A stretch of 45,577 bases of DNA, from positions 1 through 45,577 of the forward strand of contig CAKVEA010000007.1 of NCBI GenBank assembly GCA_934728355.1. Direction: 5' to 3'. The stretch is from an uncultured Eubacteriales bacterium. Lineage in GTDB: Bacteria > Bacillota > Clostridia > Oscillospirales > Acutalibacteraceae. Positions 39,542-45,577 of the stretch are shown here, in pieces. How positions within the stretch are numbered: the first letter of the stretch is position 1; each line of letters opens with the position of its first letter. The position numbers and the translations under genes were made by a program. Below the pieces are notes generated by a model that was not told where the DNA came from, did no database searches, and saw only the letters and a program-made list of their open reading frames with translations.

Positions 39542-41367
39542 TTTTTTGTACTGTGAAAATAATTATAAACCGCTTCTGCACTTTTTTTGTCCATACTTTT
39601 TACTGCTTCTATAGACTCTAAGCTTCCATTTTTTATTTCACTTAAAGATCCAAAATGTTTTAAAAGTTCACGAGACCTCTTTTCCCCTATTCCATTAATA
39701 TTTAAAAGTTCAGAAGTTTTAATTTTTTTATTTCTTAAATTTCTGTGGTAATTTATAGCATATCTATGAACTTCATCTTGTATCTGAGTTATAAACAAAA
39801 ATAATCTTGTGTTTTCTTTTATTTTTAATTCTTTTAATTCAGTTACCAATGATCTTGTTCTATGCTTAGAGTCTTTAACAATTCCAAATACAGGTATATT
39901 CACACCCATTTCAAAAATTGCTTCTTTAGCGGCTCTTACATGCCCTTTTCCACCATCAACAAGAATCAAATCCGGAATCTTATTGAAACTTTCATTTTCA
40001 TTATTTTTTTCACAGCTGCTAAATCTTCTTTTCAAGACACTTTTCATAGAATAATAGTCATCTTGACTGTAATCAAGACGAAATTTTCTATAATGCGATT
40101 TAAGCGGCTTACCATTTTCAAAAACAATCATAGATCCAACACAGTCATAACCTGACAAATTGGAAATATCATAAGATTCTATACGATTTGGTGTTTTGTC
40201 TAAATTTAAGATATTTTTCAAATCCTCCAGATAAAATTCCTCTTTTGTTTTAAAACCTTTACTTTTTAAAAGATTTTCATATGCGTTCTTTTTGCACATT
40301 AAAGAAAGTTTAAATAAATCTCCACGTTTTGGAATTTCCAATTTTACGGAAGTTCCTTTTTTATTTGATAAAAATTTTTTCATCAATTCAAAATCATTTA
40401 TATTTCCATCTAAAATAACTATTTCGGGGATGTTATCTTGAACTTCATAAAATTGCTTTAAAAATTGAGTTCTTGATTCTATTTCGTCATTATTAGCATC
40501 TAAAATAAAATTTTTACTTTCATAAAGGTCGCCTTGACTATATCTAAAAACTTCAACCGATGTATTTGAACTATCAGATGAAAGTGCTATAACGTCTTGA
40601 ATTTTAATTTTGCTCGATACAACTTTTTGACTGCTTTTTATTTTTTCAATAGATTTAATTTTGTCACGTATTTTTGCAGCCGTTTCAAAATCCATAGCAT
40701 CAGAAGCTTCCTGCATATCTTTTCTTAGATCCACTAAGGTTTTATTTATTCCGTTTTTTAAAAAAGATTTCGTCTCCTCAATTACATTTTTATATTCCTT
40801 GCATGATATTTTTCTCACACAAGGAGCACTACACCTGTTTATATAATAATTAAGGCATGGATTTTTATATATTTTTTCTAAGTTTCTTTTGCAGTCCGGA
40901 AGTTTAAAAATTTTTGTGATTTCTTCAACAGTATTTTTAACAGTAGAAGAACTAATATAAGGTCCGATATATAAATCCCCGTCTTCGTTTTTTTGTTTTA
41001 CTGCCCATATTCTCGGCCAAATTTCATTAGTTATTTTTATATAGCTATAACCTTTTGAATCTTTTAGAAGAATATTGTATTTGGGCTGATATTTTTTTAT
41101 AAGACTACATTCTAAAATTAATGCTTCAAATTCACTATCGGTTATTATATATTCAAAGTTTTCGATGTTCTCTATCATCTTTTCTACCTTTGAAGTTCTG
41201 GAAGACTCATTTAAAAAATAAGATGAAACTCTGTTTTTAAGATTTTTTGCTTTACCGATATAAATAATTTCTCCTGAAATATTCTTCATCAAGTAAACTC
41301 CAGGGAGATTAGGTAAAGTTTTGCATTTTTCTAAAAATTTATTTTCTTTATTAATATAATTATTCAT
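39538..41367 (-). CDS. uvrC: Excinuclease ABC subunit C
   Basis: UvrC makes both incisions in nucleotide excision repair. All domains are visible in the 609 residues: GIY-YIG nuclease (PGVYLMKNISGEIIYIGKAKN, about 19-38), a four-Cys region (CPD-like C-x6-C near 158-180 with CSAPCVRKISC), the UvrB-interaction helix DMQEASDAMDFETAAKIRDK near 215, the RNase H-like endonuclease (RIESYDISNLSG and DLILVDGGKGH), and C-terminal helix-hairpin-helix motifs (INGIGEKRSRELLKHFGS). The ribosome binding site is weak. Convergent with rluD, with overlapping stops. Confidence 0.97.
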   Translation of the reverse strand: MNNYINKENKFLEKCKTLPNLPGVYLMKNISGEIIYIGKAKNLKNRVSSYFLNESSRTSKVEKMIENIENFEYIITDSEFEALILECSLIKKYQPKYNILLKDSKGYSYIKITNEIWPRIWAVKQKNEDGDLYIGPYISSSTVKNTVEEITKIFKLPDCKRNLEKIYKNPCLNYYINRCSAPCVRKISCKEYKNVIEETKSFLKNGINKTLVDLRKDMQEASDAMDFETAAKIRDKIKSIEKIKSSQKVVSSKIKIQDVIALSSDSSNTSVEVFRYSQGDLYESKNFILDANNDEIESRTQFLKQFYEVQDNIPEIVILDGNINDFELMKKFLSNKKGTSVKLEIPKRGDLFKLSLMCKKNAYENLLKSKGFKTKEEFYLEDLKNILNLDKTPNRIESYDISNLSGYDCVGSMIVFENGKPLKSHYRKFRLDYSQDDYYSMKSVLKRRFSSCEKNNENESFNKIPDLILVDGGKGHVRAAKEAIFEMGVNIPVFGIVKDSKHRTRSLVTELKELKIKENTRLFLFITQIQDEVHRYAINYHRNLRNKKIKTSELLNINGIGEKRSRELLKHFGSLSEIKNGSLESIEAVKSMDKKSAEAVYNYFHSTKN

Positions 41368-41423
41368 AGTAATTTTAGTATTACCATATTAATCTATATA
41401 TTTCAATAAATTCTATATAAATA

Positions 41424-41456
41424 AAAAAAGACCATAACAGTAAACTGTTATGATCT
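41424..41456 (-). terminator. Terminator of initiator tRNA
   Basis: On the minus strand CATAACAG pairs with CTGTTATG around TTTA, followed by GTCTTTTTTTAT. Confidence 0.9.
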
Positions 41457-41463
41457 ATAAAAT

Positions 41464-41540
<77 letters not shown>

Positions 41541-41552
41541 TCGATATTACTT

Positions 41553-41581
41553 ATTATATGCTTAAAAAATTTATTTGTCAA
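41553..41581 (-). promoter_or_regulatory. Consensus promoter of initiator tRNA
   Basis: On the minus strand TTGACA (41576-41581), 17 bases, TATAAT (41553-41558), 13 bases before the tRNA. Confidence 0.92.
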
Positions 41582-41680
41582 TAGATATTTTAAAATTATT
41601 TTATATAACATTGTTATTCATAAATTTTATAACTCAACTAAATTTATTATATTAAAAATGACAATGATAAACAATGGTAT

Positions 41681-41709
41681 TGCTTAAAAAAATTTAAAAG
41701 TGTATAATT
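41681..41709 (+). promoter_or_regulatory. Promoter of yajC
   Basis: TTGCTT (41681-41686), 17 bases, TATAAT (41704-41709). Confidence 0.75.
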
Positions 41710-41753
41710 AAGTGAATTTAAATTCAAACAAGTTTTTTGGAGGTTACTATTTT

Positions 41754-42065
41754 ATGAACAGTCTAATGGGAAATCAAGAATTTTCATGGCAATCGATAAG
41801 TGTTTTACTTGTTTATGCCATAATTATAGGAGGAATGTATTTTCTTTTATTTCGTCCTCAGCAGAAAAGAAGAAAACAAGAAGAAGAAATGAGAAAATCA
41901 GTTTCAATAGGTGATGAAATTATAACAATCGGTGGAATAGTCGGAAGAGTAGTAAGTATAAAAGAAGATTCGGATTCTTTAGTTCTTGAAACGGGATCGG
42001 AAAAAATAAGAATCAAAAAATGGGCTATAGCTTCCACCGTTAACGTTGAAGAAGAGAAAAAATAA
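41754..42065 (+). CDS. yajC: Preprotein translocase subunit YajC
   Basis: YajC is a small inner partner of SecDF at the Sec translocon. The 103-residue protein has one membrane helix (about 15-35), the signature YFLLFRPQQKRRKQEEEM directly after it, and the beta domain SIGDEIITIGGIVGRVVSI. The ATG at 41754 follows GGAGG by ten bases and is preferred over an in-frame GTG at 41712. It is transcribed alone between its own promoter and terminator; secDF is not next to it. Confidence 0.96.
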   Translation: MNSLMGNQEFSWQSISVLLVYAIIIGGMYFLLFRPQQKRRKQEEEMRKSVSIGDEIITIGGIVGRVVSIKEDSDSLVLETGSEKIRIKKWAIASTVNVEEEKK

Positions 42066-42094
42066 AAAACAGCCACGGAAGTGGCTGTTTTTAT
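42066..42094 (+). terminator. Bidirectional terminator after yajC
   Basis: AAACAGCCAC (42067-42076) pairs with GTGGCTGTTT (42081-42090) around GGAA, with an A run before and a T run after, so it can also end the convergent repeat-protein gene. Confidence 0.9.
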
Positions 42095-42108
42095 TGATTA
42101 ACTATTAT

Positions 42109-45100
42109 TTAATCCCACTGCGCTTCATTAACAACTGCATTTAACTCTTCAAGTCCTTCAATGTTTACTCTACTTGCAATATTATACCCTATAGTATTAC
42201 TAAAATAACACACCATATAGCCATATATTCCCCAGAAAAGACAATAACTTATTTCGGACATAATATCTCGTAAAACCTCATTTAACTCTCTATCTGCAAA
42301 CATAGGCACACCTTTATCTATCTTTTGGCCATCATATTTATTTGCAAGCATTTCAAGATCACTATTGAATTTAACAACCTCTTTATTAAAATCTTTTGCA
42401 CTCTTCAAAACACTATCCCACTTTGGTACGGCTTTTACTACTTCTTTCACCTCGTAACCTTTAGCATTTTTTTTGCAATCTTTCAAACATTCTTCTAATG
42501 CTTTTGACAACTGAACATTCTTTTTAAGAAGATATGCCGAAGGATCATCTTTAGTATAAGCTTTATTTCTTATGAATATTTTCAGTGATTTTTTAGCTTT
42601 TTTTGCTGTATTTAATGCATATTCCTTGTTATCACTAAGAGTATCGTAGATTTTTTTGCTATTATGACTAATCTTAGTACTTTTATCAATCAATTTTATC
42701 ATTTTTTTAGCAAAGTCATTGGATTTAGAAAATAGTAAACTGTTCTTTGATCTATTTTTTAAAACATGATTTTCTAAACAGGCTTTCAATGATTTTTTAG
42801 AATACATACAGAATTCTTTTTCTAAATTTTGATCAGTCTTGTTTGCTTCTTGAACTTCTTCTATAAAACTTCTAAGAAGTGCTGCAGCATCCTTAGATTT
42901 CTGACTTATATCAACATCCCATACCCTCTTTGATGATATAGAAGCATCTACTTTATCTTTAAGTGTTTTAACAATATGCTTCCATAAACCGGATTCGTTA
43001 TAAATTCCTACTAACATATTTGTTGCTTCATCGTTGCCCTTTTCAAGCGGTTTATTACCTTTATTTTTCGTCAAACGCTCATTTTTCGATTTTTTAAATC
43101 CTTCAATAAATTTATCATACCCTGCATTCGTTATTTCTTTACTAAAAAATCTATAGTTTTTATAAATTCCATTTTTATAACCAATTTCTTCATCAAGAAA
43201 TCTAAAAATATAATATCCTATTATATCTACTATTTTTCTCATAGTATCCAATGATTCATTAGCTTTTTTATAGTTGTCTTTTTCTTTATCACTCACTTCA
43301 TTACAATTTTTTATATCATCTATATATCTTTGAGCCCTGTTACAAATCTCTATAAATTTATAATGTCCTTCTATATATTTTCTATATACAACATCATAAT
43401 ACTCACTAGGAATTTTACTAAATAATTCATTGTATTTCCTTACAATTTCCTCTTTTTTACCTTGTAATTTAGTGGCCATTACTCTCATATCACTCGAAGT
43501 AGTTTGACCATTTTCAGAGTGATTTTGATTTTGAGTAGTAGTTTGATTTTCATCAGTGTACACATTATAAAGTTTTATGAACATCTTTACTATAGTATCA
43601 TCAGTACTATTAACATTCAAATCTTTACCTTGATTTTGACTTCTAGAGAGAATTGTTTTAAACTTACCAATTGCACCACCATAATCAGTAAATCCAAAAT
43701 ATGTCAAACCTCTAGCAGCATATCCTACAGTAACATTACTGTAAACTCCTTTTATATTCAATTCATCTTGAAGAAATCTCAAGCCGTAAAAAATTATCCA
43801 GTCTAATATTTTTTCTGAAGCTTTTAAAGACTCTTCAACTACCTCGCATTGCGTCATATCACCATGGATCATACCACTCAAATTTTTCCTACAATCATCC
43901 ATAAACTTCATAGCACTTGCACAGTTAGAAAATTTAATACGATCTTTGTTTTTGCCTTTTTCTTCAAAATATTTATCAATGTATTCTATTATAACATTTC
44001 TGTAACTAAGCTTAACCTTATTTAAAGCCTTTCTACAGGTCACATACTTTTCATTAATCTTACTACGCTTTATTGATATTTCTTTTAATTTAGCATCTAT
44101 TTCATCAGTATCTTTATTATTTCTTCTCTCTAAAGATTTATTATAAAGTTCTACAAACAATTTAACTCCACTCTTATCACTATAACCACCTTGTATTTTA
44201 TTTTCTCCATTTTTTTTCTTCAGCTGTTCAAATCTTTCATAATCTTTTTCAAAATCACCTCTGCCATCTTCAATGCTTTTACCTAATTTCAACTTCTTAA
44301 CATCAGCAACTTCTCCTGAATTTAATTTTAAAAAATTACATCCATAGAGGTACGCAGATCCAACTAACTCACTCATACCCTCAATTGCATCACGAAAGTT
44401 CAATAAATCGCCGATTGAATTTTTGGTGGTATCCTCATAATCAAATTCTTTAAACTTCCTATAGTCTCGCAAAGCTTCTTCAAGTGAATTAAAATTATCT
44501 TTTATATAATGATTATGCCGCATAAGTGAACCATTTCCGACACAAATTTCAACAATTTCGTTAATTATAATATCTTGAAAATCTCGCGCTAACTTCTTAA
44601 TTTCTCCCACATATGATTCATATTCCTTCTCATTAGTCATTAGAGCCTTAATCTCTTGAATTATATTTTCTTTCCTTTCTGCCACTCTAATTTCAGTTTT
44701 TTCCACTACATCTTCAAACTTATTCAACATTTTTTCCGTATTGTCATATAATTTTTTAAATTTTTCAAAAGATGCTCCTTTGGTTACTGTCTCGTTAATT
44801 TCTCTTAATAGTTTTTCAATTTCAATCTTAGAATTATAAAACTCTTTGGTTTCGTAACTTTCTTTATTAAGATTACCTATTTCATCTCTACTCAAATAGT
44901 CTTCACACTTACTCTTAATTTGAGCGCATTTTTCACCCATCATTTTTTCTGTCAAACTAATTATATCTTTTTCTATACTAGCAACTGCTTTTTTGTAATC
45001 AGCACTGTTTTTATCTGCACTTTTTAAACTTTCAAAACTCTTATCAATATCACCCTTAAGTTTACTAAACTTTTCATTTTTTATTAAATCAGATACATCT

Positions 45101-45180
45101 GACTGTTTACAATAACCTTCCCAATAGGCTTTCAAATCTTTGTTTGGTTCAAGGTTTTTAAACTCTTTCCATTCAAACAT
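42109..45180 (-). CDS. Unrecognised 1023-residue helical repeat protein
   Basis: I do not recognise this Lys/Glu-rich, largely helical protein; it has no signal peptide. A block of about 190 residues appears three times. Its core is a helix with hydrophobic/aromatic residues: near 260 (EGMSELVGSAYLYGCNFLKL), 450 (ASEKILDWIIFYGLRFLQDE) and 641 (TMRKIVDIIGYYIFRFLDEE). Each is followed about 80 residues later by VKLFVELYN, VKMFIKLYN and TNMLVGIYN. A last related helix with SYCLFWGIYGYMVCYFS is near 970. The N-terminal 240 residues look coiled-coil. AAAGGATGA precedes the ATG. Build and composition recall the 744-residue protein at 2963, but I see no clear shared sequence. Confidence 0.85.
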   Translation of the reverse strand: MFEWKEFKNLEPNKDLKAYWEGYCKQSDVSDLIKNEKFSKLKGDIDKSFESLKSADKNSADYKKAVASIEKDIISLTEKMMGEKCAQIKSKCEDYLSRDEIGNLNKESYETKEFYNSKIEIEKLLREINETVTKGASFEKFKKLYDNTEKMLNKFEDVVEKTEIRVAERKENIIQEIKALMTNEKEYESYVGEIKKLARDFQDIIINEIVEICVGNGSLMRHNHYIKDNFNSLEEALRDYRKFKEFDYEDTTKNSIGDLLNFRDAIEGMSELVGSAYLYGCNFLKLNSGEVADVKKLKLGKSIEDGRGDFEKDYERFEQLKKKNGENKIQGGYSDKSGVKLFVELYNKSLERRNNKDTDEIDAKLKEISIKRSKINEKYVTCRKALNKVKLSYRNVIIEYIDKYFEEKGKNKDRIKFSNCASAMKFMDDCRKNLSGMIHGDMTQCEVVEESLKASEKILDWIIFYGLRFLQDELNIKGVYSNVTVGYAARGLTYFGFTDYGGAIGKFKTILSRSQNQGKDLNVNSTDDTIVKMFIKLYNVYTDENQTTTQNQNHSENGQTTSSDMRVMATKLQGKKEEIVRKYNELFSKIPSEYYDVVYRKYIEGHYKFIEICNRAQRYIDDIKNCNEVSDKEKDNYKKANESLDTMRKIVDIIGYYIFRFLDEEIGYKNGIYKNYRFFSKEITNAGYDKFIEGFKKSKNERLTKNKGNKPLEKGNDEATNMLVGIYNESGLWKHIVKTLKDKVDASISSKRVWDVDISQKSKDAAALLRSFIEEVQEANKTDQNLEKEFCMYSKKSLKACLENHVLKNRSKNSLLFSKSNDFAKKMIKLIDKSTKISHNSKKIYDTLSDNKEYALNTAKKAKKSLKIFIRNKAYTKDDPSAYLLKKNVQLSKALEECLKDCKKNAKGYEVKEVVKAVPKWDSVLKSAKDFNKEVVKFNSDLEMLANKYDGQKIDKGVPMFADRELNEVLRDIMSEISYCLFWGIYGYMVCYFSNTIGYNIASRVNIEGLEELNAVVNEAQWD

Positions 45181-45367
45181 TTTAAATCATCCTTTCAAAA
45201 GTAGTTTATTAATTAAAAACTTCTAATTTTAGTTGCATATTGAGCTATTTCTCATGGGGTTTAACCCAGAGTACAAGTTAATGTGTAAATGATTTGATAA
45301 AACAAGAATGCGCTCTGCCTCAATTAAATTCTCTCGGGGAATTTCATTTGGATTATTGTTTTTAGCA

Positions 45368-45469
45368 CTAAGAGGATTTCCATAAAAGATGTTCTTTTAT
45401 TTCCCCTATTTTCTTAAGACATAACCCATTATCATTTTCCAAACCATAAATGATACAAAAAAAGCTCAT
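45368..45469 (-). CDS. Small leader ORF (33 codons), possibly part of a broken gene
   Basis: The minus strand has AGGGTG, then ATG (45469) and 33 codons beginning MSFFCIIYGLENDNG, 32 bases after the -10 box of a strong promoter. After its TAG, a different frame continues open for about 45 codons with protein-like content (NEIPRENLIEAERILVLSN), ending near 45229. This could be a short upstream peptide, or a gene broken by a frameshift. I do not recognise the product. Confidence 0.4.
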   Translation of the reverse strand: MSFFCIIYGLENDNGLCLKKIGEIKEHLLWKSS

Positions 45470-45500
45470 AAATAATCACCCTTTCAAGAAGTTTGAAAAC

Positions 45501-45529
45501 ATTATAGTGCAAGCATACACAATAGTCAA
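45501..45529 (-). promoter_or_regulatory. Strong promoter upstream of the 1023-residue protein
   Basis: On the minus strand TTGACT (45524-45529), 17 bases, TATAAT (45501-45506). The next large gene begins about 310 bases downstream, leaving a long leader with a small ORF. No terminator is obvious in the leader. Confidence 0.8.
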
Positions 45530-45577
45530 GGGGTATAAGCAAAAAAATATAATTTTTACACAAATTTTAATAGAAAA

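Overview
The window is very AT-rich and reads as a low-GC Gram-positive spore-former of the Clostridia, probably an Oscillospiraceae/Ruminococcaceae-like lineage. The evidence is a complete eight-gene spoIIIA operon, rpsF-ssb-rpsR in the Firmicutes order, NfnAB, two DegV proteins, sortase B with wall-anchored substrates, an LCP protein, strong AGGAGG ribosome binding sites and many TTGACA-17-TATAAT promoters. A eukaryote-type ubiquitin-specific protease and several large repeat proteins suggest a lifestyle in contact with, or inside, a eukaryotic host. That lifestyle is inference, and the species is not identified.

Layout. 1-1497 is the 3' part of an unrecognised protein made of two diverged copies of one domain joined by a Gln-rich repeat linker. 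1763-2473 is a DUF421 membrane protein. 2804-2890 is tRNA-Leu(UAA). 2963-7245 (minus) is a lipoprotein solute-binding protein followed by two unrecognised genes, one a 744-residue protein with internal repeats. 7413-12300 is spoIIIAA-AH, the forespore engulfment channel. 12489-12740 is a small acidic protein behind an operator-like dyad. 12883-15051 (minus) holds trpS, rpsR, ssb and rpsF. 15265-15341 is tRNA-Arg(ACG). 15750-19908 is a cell-surface cassette of two sortase substrates plus sortase B. 19965-20774 (minus) is a secreted DUF1796 papain-like cysteine peptidase candidate.

21053-22049 has a PadR regulator and a GNAT acetyltransferase, and 22180-22272 is tRNA-Ser(GGA). 22496-28843 holds two degV genes flanking a minus-strand run of nfnA, nfnB, an M50 protease, a flavin reductase-like protein and an SDR. 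28901-29995 is an LCP ligase. 30080-35918 is a membrane/envelope cluster: a LysM protein, a multi-pass sensor with HAMP and a degenerate nucleotide-cyclase-like domain, and a MORN-repeat membrane protein. The first two diverge from overlapping antiparallel promoters.

36014-37795 is the most striking gene. It is a ubiquitin-specific protease (USP, peptidase C19) with recognisable Cys, His and Asp boxes, preceded by what looks like a Nif11-type double-glycine export leader and driven by a fully consensus promoter. 37907-42065 is housekeeping: a radical SAM protein, rluD, uvrC, initiator tRNA and yajC. 42109-45180 (minus) is a 1023-residue protein with about 190-residue repeats, behind a strong promoter and a leader that encodes a small or broken ORF.

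How the genes fit together. The sporulation, translation and redox genes are ordinary. The accessory genes form a plausible host-interaction set: wall-anchored proteins, a secreted cysteine peptidase, a USP with an export leader, and large repeat proteins. No dedicated export ABC transporter lies in the window, so export of the USP remains a hypothesis.
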